A stretch of 64,000 bases of DNA, from positions 62,001 to 126,000 of the forward strand of contig JBCBGF010000001.1 of assembly GCA_038526915.1 (NCBI GenBank), written 5' to 3'. Below, piece after piece: positions 33,866 through 43,290 of this stretch. The notes beneath the pieces were generated by a model, which worked only from the letters and a program-made list of their open reading frames with translations, made no database searches and was not told the origin of the DNA. Made by a program: the position numbers and the translations under genes. Position 1 is the first letter of the stretch. The number at the start of each line of letters is the position of its first letter. This DNA is from JBCBGF01 sp038526915 (lineage in GTDB: Bacteria > Pseudomonadota > Alphaproteobacteria > Rhodobacterales > Rhodobacteraceae).

Positions 33866-34654
33866 ATGGCCCTGACCCTTGCCACCTGGAATATCAACTC
33901 GGTCCGGCTGCGCGCCGATCTGGTGACCCGGCTTTTGCGCGACGAAAGCCCCGATGTGCTGTGCCTGCAGGAATGCAAATCACCTGTCGACAAGATCCCG
34001 CTCGAGGCGTTTGCGGCGCTCGGCTACACATATGTCGTAGCACGGGGGCAAAAGGGCTATAACGGCGTCGCGATCCTGTCGAAGCGGCCGATCACGGATG
34101 CGGGCGATATGGATTTCGCGGACCTCGGTCATGCGCGCCACGTGGCCGCACAGCTGGAAGATGGCACGACCATCCACAATTTCTATGTGCCCGCAGGCGG
34201 AGATGTTCCCGACCGCGATAGGAACGAGAAGTTCGGTCAGAAACTCGACTACCTGATCGGAATGCGCGACTGGTTTCGGGACACGAAACCCCAGCGGTCA
34301 ATCCTGGTCGGTGATCTCAACATCGCGCCGCGCGAAGACGATGTCTGGAGCCACAAGCAGCTTCTGAAGATCGTCAGTCATACGCCCATCGAAGTGGACC
34401 ATCTCGCTGCCACCCAAGAGGCTGGTGCTTGGGTCGACATCACCCGACAGGACATTCCCGAGGGCCTTCTCTACAGTTGGTGGTCCTACCGCGCCCGTGA
34501 CTGGGATGCCGCGGACAAGGGGCGGCGGCTGGACCACATCTGGGCCACACCTGACCTGGCCGAAGGGGCCGGGGGATCGCGCATCTTGCGGGATGCGCGG
34601 GGATGGGAGAAGCCATCAGATCATGCCCCTGTCTTTGCAACCTTCGATCTCTGA
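33866..34654 (+). CDS. xthA: Exodeoxyribonuclease III
   Basis: The 262-residue protein is an apurinic/apyrimidinic endonuclease with 3'-exonuclease activity, working in base-excision repair. Catalytic blocks: WNINSVR (8-14), LCLQECKS near residue 32 with metal-binding Glu, GDLNIAPRE near residue 150 with the catalytic Asp-Asn, and SDHAPVFATF at the C-terminus. The chosen ATG fits family starts (MALTLATWNINS). It starts 211 bp after the response-regulator terminator. Confidence 0.96.
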   Translation: MALTLATWNINSVRLRADLVTRLLRDESPDVLCLQECKSPVDKIPLEAFAALGYTYVVARGQKGYNGVAILSKRPITDAGDMDFADLGHARHVAAQLEDGTTIHNFYVPAGGDVPDRDRNEKFGQKLDYLIGMRDWFRDTKPQRSILVGDLNIAPREDDVWSHKQLLKIVSHTPIEVDHLAATQEAGAWVDITRQDIPEGLLYSWWSYRARDWDAADKGRRLDHIWATPDLAEGAGGSRILRDARGWEKPSDHAPVFATFDL

Positions 34655-34724
34655 CACCTGCACCCTTGGCAGGCGTGCTCTGCGCCCGCATATAAGGGCC
34701 AACACAAGACGTAAGGATTGACCC

Positions 34725-35648
34725 ATGCTTGAGCTGAACCCAACCGGTGGCGACGCACCCGCAGGTGACCTGATCAAGGACGGAACCGAAGCCACCTTTA
34801 TGGCCGATGTGATCGACGCCAGCCAGGATGTACCGGTCATCGTCGATTTCTGGGCGACCTGGTGCGGTCCCTGCAAGACGCTCGGGCCCATGCTGGAAAC
34901 CGCCGTAAACGCCGCGCGCGGCAAGGTGCGGATGGTCAAGATCGACGTGGATCAGGAACAAAGGCTCGCCGCCGCGCTGGCCCAGCAGGGTCTGCCCTTG
35001 CAATCCATTCCAACGGTGGTCGGCTTCTTTCAGGGCCGACCCGTGGATATGTTCCAGGGCGCCGTCCCGCAATCCGAGGTGACGGCTTTTGTCGACAAAC
35101 TGGCCGCCCTTGCCGGCGATGGTGGCCTGGGGGAGGCGATCGAAGCCGCCGAAGCCATGCTGGCCGAAGGCGCCGCTGCCGATGCCGCACAGACATTCGC
35201 CGCGATCCTGGGCGAAGAGCCGGAGAACGCAGCCGCCTATGGCGGCTTGGTACGTGCGCATCTGGCCGCGGGCCAGATGGACCAGGCGGAGGCTCTGTTG
35301 ACCAACGCCCCCGACGCAATCGCTTCCTCACCCGAGGTCGAGGCCGCGCGCGCGCAGTTGGAACTGGCGCGGCAAGCAGAAAGCGCGGGCCCCGTGGCCG
35401 AACTGAAAGCCGCCGTTGCGGCCGATCCCGACAACCACCAGGCACGCATGGATCTGGCGCAGGCGCTCTATGCGGCGGGCGATGCGCAAGATGCCGTCGA
35501 CGAGTTGTTGGAGTTGTTCCGCCGGGATCGCGAATGGAACGACGGGGCGGCAAAAGCGCAGCTCTTTACGATCTTTGAAGCGCTCAAGCCGCAAGACCCC
35601 GTGGCCCTGAATGGACGGCGGAAACTGTCATCCATGATATTTGCCTGA
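34725..35648 (+). CDS. Thioredoxin-TPR protein (CnoX/YbbN-like)
   Basis: The 307-residue protein has an N-terminal thioredoxin domain (residues about 25-125) with the redox motif WCGPCK near residue 45 and the cis-Pro region SIPTV near residue 90. The C-terminal 180 residues contain TPR-like repeats (EAAEAMLAEGAAADAAQTFAAI, MDQAEALLTNAPD, DAVDELLELFRRD). E. coli CnoX, of the same architecture, lacks full redox function but protects proteins from oxidation and passes them to GroEL; here the CGPC motif is intact, so real disulfide activity is possible. The gene lies upstream of the Lon-domain gene. Confidence 0.92.
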   Translation: MLELNPTGGDAPAGDLIKDGTEATFMADVIDASQDVPVIVDFWATWCGPCKTLGPMLETAVNAARGKVRMVKIDVDQEQRLAAALAQQGLPLQSIPTVVGFFQGRPVDMFQGAVPQSEVTAFVDKLAALAGDGGLGEAIEAAEAMLAEGAAADAAQTFAAILGEEPENAAAYGGLVRAHLAAGQMDQAEALLTNAPDAIASSPEVEAARAQLELARQAESAGPVAELKAAVAADPDNHQARMDLAQALYAAGDAQDAVDELLELFRRDREWNDGAAKAQLFTIFEALKPQDPVALNGRRKLSSMIFA

Positions 35649-35674
35649 TGTGTTTGCCGCTCTAGTTCTTGTGT

Positions 35675-36319
35675 ATGATGCGGCCTACCGATTTGCCGAC
35701 GACAATCCCGGTGTTCCCTCTTCCGGGAGCGCTGCTTTTGCCGCGTGCGCGACTCCCGCTTCACATCTTTGAACCTCGCTATCTCGCGATGCTCGACGAC
35801 ACGATGAAAACATCGCACCGTTTGATTGGGATGGTTCAACCCCGTGATGTGCCCGAGGGGCAGGAAAAACGCTTGCATGCCATTGGCTGCGCGGGGCGTC
35901 TGACAGCATTTTCCGAAACCGAGGATGGTCGGTATATGATCACCCTGTCGGGCATTTCGCGGTTTCGCGTTCTGAAAGAGGTGGACGGCTTCACCCCCTA
36001 TATTCGCTGTGATGTGGGCTGGGATGGTTTCTCGCGGGATCTAGGGCCAGCGGAACACGACAAGGCCTTTGACCGCACAGATTTCATGGAGCTGTTGCGG
36101 CGCTTCTTTGAGGAACGGCAGCTTTCAACGGATTGGGACTCACTCAAAGAAGCCGAGGATGAGTTGCTGATCAACTCCCTGTCGATGCTCTGCCCGTTTG
36201 ACGCAGAAGACAAACAGGCCCTTCTCGAAGCCCCGTCGCTGTCGACCCGGCGCGAAACGCTGGTCACGCTCATCGAATTCGCCTTGCGCGGCGGGATGAG
36301 CGAAGACGTCATGCAATGA
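35675..36319 (+). CDS. LON peptidase substrate-binding domain protein
   Basis: The protein of about 214 residues consists only of the Lon N-terminal (LAN) domain: IPVFPLPGALLLPRARLPLHIFEPRY (residues about 12-37) is the family signature, with a helical C-terminus rich in Glu/Asp. There is no AAA+ or protease domain. Stand-alone members are widespread in alphaproteobacteria and may bind protein substrates; the role is unproven. Two ATG codons are close together (35675 and 35678). Its stop overlaps the Trm112 start by 4 bp. Confidence 0.88.
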   Translation: MMRPTDLPTTIPVFPLPGALLLPRARLPLHIFEPRYLAMLDDTMKTSHRLIGMVQPRDVPEGQEKRLHAIGCAGRLTAFSETEDGRYMITLSGISRFRVLKEVDGFTPYIRCDVGWDGFSRDLGPAEHDKAFDRTDFMELLRRFFEERQLSTDWDSLKEAEDELLINSLSMLCPFDAEDKQALLEAPSLSTRRETLVTLIEFALRGGMSEDVMQ

Positions 36320-36495
36320 CCGATCCGACGTTCGATCGCCACATGCTGGAAGCGCTCGTTTGCCCCGAAACCCGTGCCCCGTTGCAATACGACGCCGCCA
36401 AGCAAGAGCTTGTGTCAAAAGCGGCGCATCTGGCCTATCCGATCCGCAACGGGATCCCAATTATGCTGGTCGATGAAGCACGGAAACTGGATTAG
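36316..36495 (+). CDS. Trm112 family protein (UPF0434-like)
   Basis: This 59-residue frame starts ATGACCGATCCGACG, overlapping the preceding stop as ATGA. The product reads MTDPTFDRHMLEALVCPETR, then APLQYD and SKAAHLAYPIRNGIPIML. The CP residue pair and the YPIRNGIPIML ending are the Trm112 signature. Related proteins bind and activate methyltransferases. The second CxxC pair of the zinc knuckle is degenerate here. The context, behind the thioredoxin and LON-domain genes, is conserved in this group. Confidence 0.85.
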   Translation: MTDPTFDRHMLEALVCPETRAPLQYDAAKQELVSKAAHLAYPIRNGIPIMLVDEARKLD

Positions 36496-36526
36496 CGTCG
36501 TCCCGGCACCCTGCGCGTAACGCGCA

Positions 36527-37753
36527 TCAGAGCGGCAGACCGCGGCTCAATTTCGGAACATCCCCGGTGAGACCAGCCGCCTCGCGAATGAAACTTCGAC
36601 GGGCCAGTGGCAGTTTGTTAACCAAACCGAGCCCGAGGTCGCGCCCGAACCGCAGAATAGGGTTATCATTTGAAAACAAGCGGTTAAATGTATCTGTCGC
36701 AACGGCCAGCGTCGCGGTATCAAACCGCCGCCAGCGCTGGTAGCGTTCCAGAACGTCCACCCGGCCCGGGTCTTCGCCACGTCTGCGCGCGTCGCTCAGC
36801 ACCTCCGCCAGGGCAGCCACGTCCTTGAGCCCGGCGTTCAAGCCTTGACCTGCGATGGGATGCACGGCATGGGCCGCGTCCCCAACAAGGGCCACGCGTT
36901 CGGCGACAAAGCGTTCGGCCAATGAAAGGCTGAGCGGATAGGTGAACCGGACGCCCGCCAACGCAATCTCACCCAGAAAATCCCCGAACCGCGGACGCAG
37001 CGCCGCGAGATAGCTTTCATCATCGCCGCCATTGATCTTGGCTGCGTTTGCATCGGTTTCCGTCCAGACAATTGACGATCGGTTGCCTGTCAGCGGCAAA
37101 ATGGCAAGCGGCCCGGAAGGCAGAAAGTACTGATGGGCGCACCCTTGGTGAGGGCGCTCATGTTCGATGGCGCAGACAAGCGATGTTTGTCCGTAGGACC
37201 ACCCTTGCCGCCGAATACCCGCCCGGTCCGCTGTGGCGCTGGTCTTGCCATCGCATCCGACAAGCAGTTTCGCGCCAAGCGTCTGACCATCCGACAAGGT
37301 CACCATAACGCCCGAACCGGTTGGTTCGTGCGCCACGACCGTGACACCGTCCCGCGCCGTTATCAGATCCGATCCCGCAACCGCGTCCAGCAAGACCAGC
37401 CTCAGGAACCGGTCTTCTACCATGTACCCCATCGGTCCTTCCTCGATCTCGGCATGATCGAATTCCAGAACCATGGGTGACGGCGGCTTGCCCACATTGC
37501 CGTCCGTGATCTTGATATCAAGGATCGGCTGAGCGGCCTCGGCCACCCCATCCCACAGACCTAACGCCTTGAGAAGCCTTTGAGATCCCAAAGAAAGCGC
37601 ATAACTGCGGCCATCGAATGCACCATCACCGCGCGTGACCACAGAGCGCGGTTCAACCAGCGCCACACGCATATTCGCAGAGGCAAGCGCGACAGCCAGC
37701 GCTGTGCCGTTCAACCCGCCCCCGGCGATAACCACATCTACGGTCGTATCCAT
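36527..37753 (-). CDS. UbiH/UbiF/COQ6-type FAD-dependent hydroxylase
   Basis: The 408-residue protein is a flavin monooxygenase of the ubiquinone-biosynthesis family. The FAD-binding motif VVIAGGGLNGTALA starts at residue 6, the DG motif appears as LLVGCDGKTS near residue 155, and GDAAHAVHPIAGQGLNAGL near residue 280 binds FAD and completes the signature. Which ring position it hydroxylates is not decided by sequence. It is convergent with the Trm112 gene and divergent from the amidase gene. The chosen ATG fits the family start. Confidence 0.92.
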   Translation of the reverse strand: MDTTVDVVIAGGGLNGTALAVALASANMRVALVEPRSVVTRGDGAFDGRSYALSLGSQRLLKALGLWDGVAEAAQPILDIKITDGNVGKPPSPMVLEFDHAEIEEGPMGYMVEDRFLRLVLLDAVAGSDLITARDGVTVVAHEPTGSGVMVTLSDGQTLGAKLLVGCDGKTSATADRAGIRRQGWSYGQTSLVCAIEHERPHQGCAHQYFLPSGPLAILPLTGNRSSIVWTETDANAAKINGGDDESYLAALRPRFGDFLGEIALAGVRFTYPLSLSLAERFVAERVALVGDAAHAVHPIAGQGLNAGLKDVAALAEVLSDARRRGEDPGRVDVLERYQRWRRFDTATLAVATDTFNRLFSNDNPILRFGRDLGLGLVNKLPLARRSFIREAAGLTGDVPKLSRGLPL

Positions 37754-37834
37754 GCCCCGCAATATGTGTGGCCGCATCGCATTGTCCATGCGCCGTGCCG
37801 CCGCTAGGCTCGGCCTCTATCGTGGAGGACCACA

Positions 37835-39166
37835 ATGGCGCATGACTGGCATAGGCAACCGGCGGCGGAGCTGGGCCGTGGGATCGCGGCGGGCAAGATC
37901 GACCCCGTCGACCTGACCGAAAGCTATCTGGACGCCATCGCCGCACACCAGTTCGCGGATCGGATTTATGCGCGGCTCACGCCAGATCGCGCCCGCGCCG
38001 AGGCACAGGCCGCTCGCAATCGCGCAAAGCAGGGGCAGCGCCTGTCACCACTCGATGGTGTCCCGATCTCGTGGAAAGATTTGTTCGACACTGCCGGGGT
38101 CGAAACCGAAGCCGGGTCACGCCTACTCGCCGGACGCGTGCCATCACAGGATGCGACCGTGCTGCGGAACGCCACGGCGGCGGGGCTTGTCTGTCTGGGC
38201 AAGACGCACATGACAGAGCTTGCCTTCTCCGGCATCGGCCTCAATCCGATGACCGCGTCACCGCCCAACATCAACGATCCAGAGGCCGCATCCGGCGGAT
38301 CATCTTCTGGCGCCGCGGCATCTGTCGCCTATCACCTCGCCCCAATTGGGATCGGGTCAGATACGGCGGGCTCTGTCCGGCTTCCTGCGGCGTGGAACGA
38401 TCTGGTGGGCCTCAAAACCACCCATGGCCGCCTGTCTTTGGCGGGCGTTGTCCCACTTTGCCCGAAATTCGATACGGTCGGCCCGCTAGCACATTCTGTA
38501 GAAGACGCGGCCCTTATGCTGGCGGCCCTGGAAGGGGCACCGCCCCCGGACCTGACGGGTGCGACGCTCGCAGGCGTTCGATTTGGCATTCTGAACACCG
38601 TCGCAACTGACCAGGCTGAGGACACTCCCAAAGCAGGTTTCGAGGCGGCTGTGTCGCGCCTCGCCACAAAAGGCGCAACGATCACCGAAATCGATGTCCC
38701 AGCGGTGGCCGAGGCGATGGAACTTGCACAAATTCTCTTCGGCTCAGAGGCTTACGGCACATGGAAGGACAAGATCGAAGAAAACCCGGACGCCATGTTT
38801 GACAATGTCCTGCAACGTTTCCGGGGCGGTGCCTCCTTTGCAGCCGCCGACTACGTCGCCGCGTGGCACCGTCTGACGCAGCTTCGCGCGGAGTACTTCG
38901 ACGCAACAGCCGGTTATGATGGCGTTCTCTTGCCCACCTGCCCAATCCTGCCGCCTAATCAGCAAAAACTGTCCGAAGACCCAGAGTTCTTCGTCGAACG
39001 CAATCTGGCGACCCTGCGCAACACGCGCATCGGCAGCCTGCTGGACTGTCCCAGCCTCACGCTGCCCACCGGCACGCCATCCGTGGGCCTTCTCCTCCAA
39101 GGACCGCCACAGTCAGAGGCCCGGCTTCTGCGTCTGGGCGCCGCGGTGGAAGCAGCGCTGGCGTAA
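37835..39166 (+). CDS. Amidase signature family protein
   Basis: The 443-residue protein carries the Ser-cisSer-Lys catalytic triad layout: Lys in GVPISWKDLFDTAG (about residue 78), the Gly/Ser-rich GGSSSGAAASVA near residue 155 with cis-Ser, and the nucleophile Ser in SDTAGSVRLPAAW near residue 178. Family members hydrolyse carbon-nitrogen bonds, such as amides, or act as GatA; the lack of GatB/GatC neighbours and the sequence around the active site argue against GatA. It begins 82 bp from the divergent UbiH gene and precedes dapC. Confidence 0.9.
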   Translation: MAHDWHRQPAAELGRGIAAGKIDPVDLTESYLDAIAAHQFADRIYARLTPDRARAEAQAARNRAKQGQRLSPLDGVPISWKDLFDTAGVETEAGSRLLAGRVPSQDATVLRNATAAGLVCLGKTHMTELAFSGIGLNPMTASPPNINDPEAASGGSSSGAAASVAYHLAPIGIGSDTAGSVRLPAAWNDLVGLKTTHGRLSLAGVVPLCPKFDTVGPLAHSVEDAALMLAALEGAPPPDLTGATLAGVRFGILNTVATDQAEDTPKAGFEAAVSRLATKGATITEIDVPAVAEAMELAQILFGSEAYGTWKDKIEENPDAMFDNVLQRFRGGASFAAADYVAAWHRLTQLRAEYFDATAGYDGVLLPTCPILPPNQQKLSEDPEFFVERNLATLRNTRIGSLLDCPSLTLPTGTPSVGLLLQGPPQSEARLLRLGAAVEAALA

Positions 39167-39282
39167 ATACCACAAATTCTCAGAGCATCCCTCGAAAATC
39201 CGGGGCTTTTTCTGGACGCTTGGCGCTCGCTTGGATAGGTTCCCACAAAGCGGGGCGGAACGATCCCGTAACCGAGGCATTG

Positions 39283-40467
39283 ATGAGCTTTCCTGAGCGG
39301 TTTTCACACCTGCCGGAATACGCGTTTCCGCGTCTGCGGCGATTGCTTGACGGGCATGCCCCTGGCGGTACGCCCGTGGCCATGTCTATTGGCGAGCCGC
39401 GCCATGCCTTCCCGCCGTGGCTGTTGGAGACCATCACGGCCCACGCAAGCGAGTTCGGCAAATACCCCCCGAACGACGGCACGCCGGAACTGCGGCAGGC
39501 CATGTCCGACTGGATTCACCGCCGCTATGGCGTTTCAGTCGATCCCGACCAGCAGGTCATGGTGCTGAACGGCACGCGGGAGGGGCTTTTCAACGCTGCC
39601 GTGGCGCTCTGCCCCGAGGTGAAGAATGGCCAGCGTCCTGCTGTCATCGTGCCAAACCCTTTCTACCAGGTCTATGCGGTGGCCGCCCTCACAGCCGGGG
39701 CGGAACCGGTCTATGTCCCGGCCACCAAAGACACAGGCTTCCTGCCCGACTATGGCGCATTGCCAAAAGACCTGTTGGATCGGACAGCCATCGCCTACCT
39801 GTGCTCGCCGGCCAACCCGCAAGGCGCCGTTGCAGACGCAGACTACTGGCGCGAGCTGATCGCGCTCGCGGAGCGGCATGACTTCCGCATCTTTGCCGAC
39901 GAATGCTATTCCGAGATCTATCGCGATGCTCCACCCCCCGGCGCATTGCAAATCGCGAAGCAGCTAGGGGCTGACCCCGAACGCGTTGTGATCTTCCACT
40001 CGCTGTCCAAGCGCTCCAACCTGCCCGGCCTGCGGTCGGGGTTTGTCGCGGGCGGGCCGAAAAGCATGGCCGCCATCAAACAACTCCGCGCCTATGCGGG
40101 CGCACCGGTATCGCTGCCTCTGCAACGCGCAGCCGAAACGGTTTGGGCGGATGAAGCCCATGTCGAAGAAAACCGCGCGCTATACCGCCAGAAATACGAA
40201 ATGGCCGACACCACCTTCGAAGGCATCGAAGGATGCGGTGCGCCCGAGGCGGGGTTCTTCCTCTGGTTGCCGGTCGAGGATGGCGAAGACGCGGCCCTGC
40301 GCCTTTGGACCGAGACCGGCATTCGCGTTCTGCCCGGCGCATACCTGGCCCGCGATACCAAGAACGGCAATCCGGGTAAGAACTACATCCGCGTCGCAAT
40401 GGTCGCGGATGACAATCAAGAAATGCAGCGCGGTCTGACGGCGATCCGCGACTGTCTTTTTATGTGA
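39283..40467 (+). CDS. dapC: Succinyldiaminopimelate transaminase-like aminotransferase
   Basis: This 394-residue class I/II PLP enzyme best matches the DapC group, which transfers an amino group from glutamate in lysine and peptidoglycan precursor synthesis. The PLP lysine lies in FHSLSKRSNLPGLRSGFVAG near residue 245, and the N-terminal KYPPNDGTPELRQAM, the NPFYQVY block and the CSPANPQG motif are typical. The substrate cannot be proven. The chosen ATG is the first consistent with family starts; a frame upstream lacks similarity. ftsK follows 12 bp later. Confidence 0.82.
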   Translation: MSFPERFSHLPEYAFPRLRRLLDGHAPGGTPVAMSIGEPRHAFPPWLLETITAHASEFGKYPPNDGTPELRQAMSDWIHRRYGVSVDPDQQVMVLNGTREGLFNAAVALCPEVKNGQRPAVIVPNPFYQVYAVAALTAGAEPVYVPATKDTGFLPDYGALPKDLLDRTAIAYLCSPANPQGAVADADYWRELIALAERHDFRIFADECYSEIYRDAPPPGALQIAKQLGADPERVVIFHSLSKRSNLPGLRSGFVAGGPKSMAAIKQLRAYAGAPVSLPLQRAAETVWADEAHVEENRALYRQKYEMADTTFEGIEGCGAPEAGFFLWLPVEDGEDAALRLWTETGIRVLPGAYLARDTKNGNPGKNYIRVAMVADDNQEMQRGLTAIRDCLFM

Positions 40468-40479
40468 GGACGAGGGACC

Positions 40480-43218
40480 ATGGCTTACCAGACACGACAG
40501 CGCGACCCGCTTTTCGACCGCGAGACCCAGGCCGCGCTGGAACGGCGCAGCAAGGAGCTGGTGGGCCTGTGCCTGTTGGGCGTTGGCGTGATCGCTGCGC
40601 TGATCCTCTGGTCCTATTCCCCGGAAGACCCGTCCTGGCTGTCCGCCACGGATGATCCCGCTCAAAACATCCTGGGACGGTTCGGGGCCTCCATCGCCTC
40701 ACCGCTTTTTGTGATCGCGGGCTACGGTGCCTGGGGCATTGTTGCGGTGTGCTTTGTCTGGGGTTTGCGCTTTGTGGCCCACGTGGGGTCCGAACGGTCG
40801 GTCAACCGGCTGATCTTTGCCCCCATCGCCATCGCCATTGCCGCCGTCTACGCCTCGACCCACATCCCCGGGCCGCAATGGACGCACTCGTTCGGCTTGG
40901 GCGGCCTTTTCGGCGATACCGTTCTGGGTGCGATCCTGGGCGTTGTGCCGGTGCGCGCGACGCTGGGTCTAAAGGTGATGTCTGTCGTGATGGGCGTGTC
41001 CGCACTCGCCATGGCGCTGTTCGTTTTGGGCACGACACGGAACGAACTGGCCGCCTTCGGCCGCTTTCTGCTGCGCGGTCTGGTCCGAGTTTATGCCACG
41101 CTATTGGCGATGGTTGGAAAAACTGCTGTTGGTTCAGTCGCGGCAGCCAAGGCAGCGCACAGCCGCCGCCTGGAGCGCCGCGCCGAGCGGCAGGCGCAGA
41201 TGCAGCTTGACGCAGAACCCATCCCCGCCGGACCGCAAACTTCCGACGCATTCGCCGCCCCCGCCCGCGCGGCGCATCCGGCCGATACACTACGGCGTGG
41301 GTTGCTTGGCCGTCTGCTGCGCCGGAACACGCCGGAAGAGGCTCCCCAAACCGCAGCCGTCTATGAGGACGATGGCCCCGTTGACCCGCGTGTCCGTGCC
41401 AAAATCGCAGACGTCATCCGCGCCCGTCAGGAGCCTGAGCTTGTCCGGCGGCCCGAACCGCCATTGGCGCGGTCACAGCCACTGAACCTGGATTTGCACA
41501 CACCTGACGACGCCACCCCCCTGCCCGAATCCGAGCTGGTGGATGACCCGTCCGCCTACGCAAAGCCCGACGGCAGCTTCTCATCAGGCCGCGCGATTAA
41601 CAGCGAACCCCGCAAAGTCGTTCACCCACAGCGCCGAAGCGTTGCCCCATCCCGCCGGGCACAGGCCGAGAGCCAACCCGCGCTGCAGTTTGAAGACAAA
41701 TACGCCAATTTCGACCTGCCGCCGCTGGGCCTCTTGACGAGCCCCGAGTCCGTCGAACGTCACCACCTGTCTGACGAAGCGTTGGAAGAAAACGCCCGCA
41801 TGCTCGAAGCCGTGCTGGATGACTATGGCGTCAAGGGCGAGATTGTGTCGGTTCGCCCCGGCCCCGTCGTCACCATGTACGAACTGGAACCTGCCCCAGG
41901 CCTCAAGGCCAGCCGGGTGATTGGCCTCGCTGATGACATCGCCCGATCCATGTCGGCGCTGTCCGCGCGTGTCTCCACCGTGCCGGGGCGCAGCGTCATC
42001 GGCATCGAACTGCCCAATGCGAACCGCGAAAAGGTCGTCCTGCGCGAAATCCTGTCCAGCCGTGACTTCGGCGACGGAAACCAGCGCCTGCCGCTGGCCC
42101 TTGGCAAGAACATCGGCGGTGATCCGATCGTCGCCAACCTCGCCAAGATGCCTCACCTGTTGATCGCGGGGACTACCGGGTCAGGTAAATCCGTCGCGAT
42201 CAACACGATGATCCTTTCGCTTCTCTACAAGCTGACGCCAGAGGAGTGCCGGTTGATCATGATCGATCCAAAGATGCTGGAACTCAGCGTCTATGACGGC
42301 ATCCCGCACCTGTTGTCGCCCGTCGTGACCGACCCCAAGAAGGCCGTCGTCGCACTAAAATGGGTCGTGGGCGAGATGGAGGAGCGCTATCGCAAGATGT
42401 CCAAGATGGGCGTTCGCAATATCGAAGGCTACAACGGCCGCGTGCGTGAGGCCCTGTCGAAGAACGAGATGTTCAGCCGCACGGTGCAAACCGGGTTCGA
42501 TGATGAGACCGGCGAACCTGTGTTTGAGACCGAGGAAATCCAGCCTGAAACCCTGCCCTACATCGTCGTCATCGTCGATGAGATGGCCGACCTGATGATG
42601 GTGGCCGGCAAGGAGATCGAAGCCTGCATCCAGCGTCTGGCACAGATGGCGCGTGCTTCGGGTATCCACCTGATCATGGCCACGCAGCGCCCATCGGTCG
42701 ATGTGATCACCGGCACAATCAAGGCAAACTTCCCCACCCGGATTTCGTTCCAGGTGACCTCCAAAGTCGACAGCCGCACGATCCTGGGCGAACAGGGGGC
42801 GGAGCAACTGTTGGGCATGGGCGATATGCTCTACATGGCCGGCGGCGGGCGGATCACCCGCGTCCACGGGCCGTTCGTGTCCGACGAAGAGGTCGAGGAA
42901 ATCGTGACCTTCCTCAAGCAGTTCGGCGCGCCAGACTATGTCAACGGCGTGGTCGAGGGGCCCGAGGATGACAAGGAGAGCGATATCGACCTCGTTCTTG
43001 GCCTTGGCGGCAATACCGACGGCGAAGATGCGCTCTACGACCAGGCCGTGCAGATTGTGATAAACGATCGCAAGTGTTCGACATCGTATATCCAACGCAA
43101 ATTGGCTATCGGTTACAACAAGGCCGCGCGTCTGGTGGAACAGATGGAGGAACAGGGCCTCGTAAGTTCGGCAAACCACGTCGGCAAGCGCGAGATCCTG
43201 GTGCCCGAACCCAACTGA
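40480..43218 (+). CDS. ftsK: DNA translocase FtsK
   Basis: This 912-residue protein couples chromosome segregation to division. Four or five transmembrane helices occupy residues 25-200 (for example LVGLCLLGVGVIAALILW), followed by a Pro/Arg/Glu-rich linker to about residue 420. The motor has alpha/beta domains: Walker A GTTGSGKS at about residues 563-570, Walker B YIVVIVDEMADLMM near 695, and the gamma winged-helix domain at the end (KCSTSYIQRKLAIGYNKAARLV) that reads KOPS sites. It is downstream of dapC and upstream of lolA. Confidence 0.97.
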   Translation: MAYQTRQRDPLFDRETQAALERRSKELVGLCLLGVGVIAALILWSYSPEDPSWLSATDDPAQNILGRFGASIASPLFVIAGYGAWGIVAVCFVWGLRFVAHVGSERSVNRLIFAPIAIAIAAVYASTHIPGPQWTHSFGLGGLFGDTVLGAILGVVPVRATLGLKVMSVVMGVSALAMALFVLGTTRNELAAFGRFLLRGLVRVYATLLAMVGKTAVGSVAAAKAAHSRRLERRAERQAQMQLDAEPIPAGPQTSDAFAAPARAAHPADTLRRGLLGRLLRRNTPEEAPQTAAVYEDDGPVDPRVRAKIADVIRARQEPELVRRPEPPLARSQPLNLDLHTPDDATPLPESELVDDPSAYAKPDGSFSSGRAINSEPRKVVHPQRRSVAPSRRAQAESQPALQFEDKYANFDLPPLGLLTSPESVERHHLSDEALEENARMLEAVLDDYGVKGEIVSVRPGPVVTMYELEPAPGLKASRVIGLADDIARSMSALSARVSTVPGRSVIGIELPNANREKVVLREILSSRDFGDGNQRLPLALGKNIGGDPIVANLAKMPHLLIAGTTGSGKSVAINTMILSLLYKLTPEECRLIMIDPKMLELSVYDGIPHLLSPVVTDPKKAVVALKWVVGEMEERYRKMSKMGVRNIEGYNGRVREALSKNEMFSRTVQTGFDDETGEPVFETEEIQPETLPYIVVIVDEMADLMMVAGKEIEACIQRLAQMARASGIHLIMATQRPSVDVITGTIKANFPTRISFQVTSKVDSRTILGEQGAEQLLGMGDMLYMAGGGRITRVHGPFVSDEEVEEIVTFLKQFGAPDYVNGVVEGPEDDKESDIDLVLGLGGNTDGEDALYDQAVQIVINDRKCSTSYIQRKLAIGYNKAARLVEQMEEQGLVSSANHVGKREILVPEPN

Positions 43219-43290
43219 CGCACGGCCCGCTCGCCCGATCGTGATGCGTTCGGGGGTGCAGCTTCGATGTGACAGGCATAGGTGACCCTT

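Noticed and set aside
39167..39282. Terminator between the amidase and dapC genes
   Set aside because: A T5 run follows a CCC/GGGG pair, but the stem has too few complementary bases to be called.
40480..43218. Conjugative or mobile-element DNA translocase
   Set aside because: The four N-terminal membrane helices, linker and gamma domain, plus lolA and dapC neighbours, identify the housekeeping FtsK.
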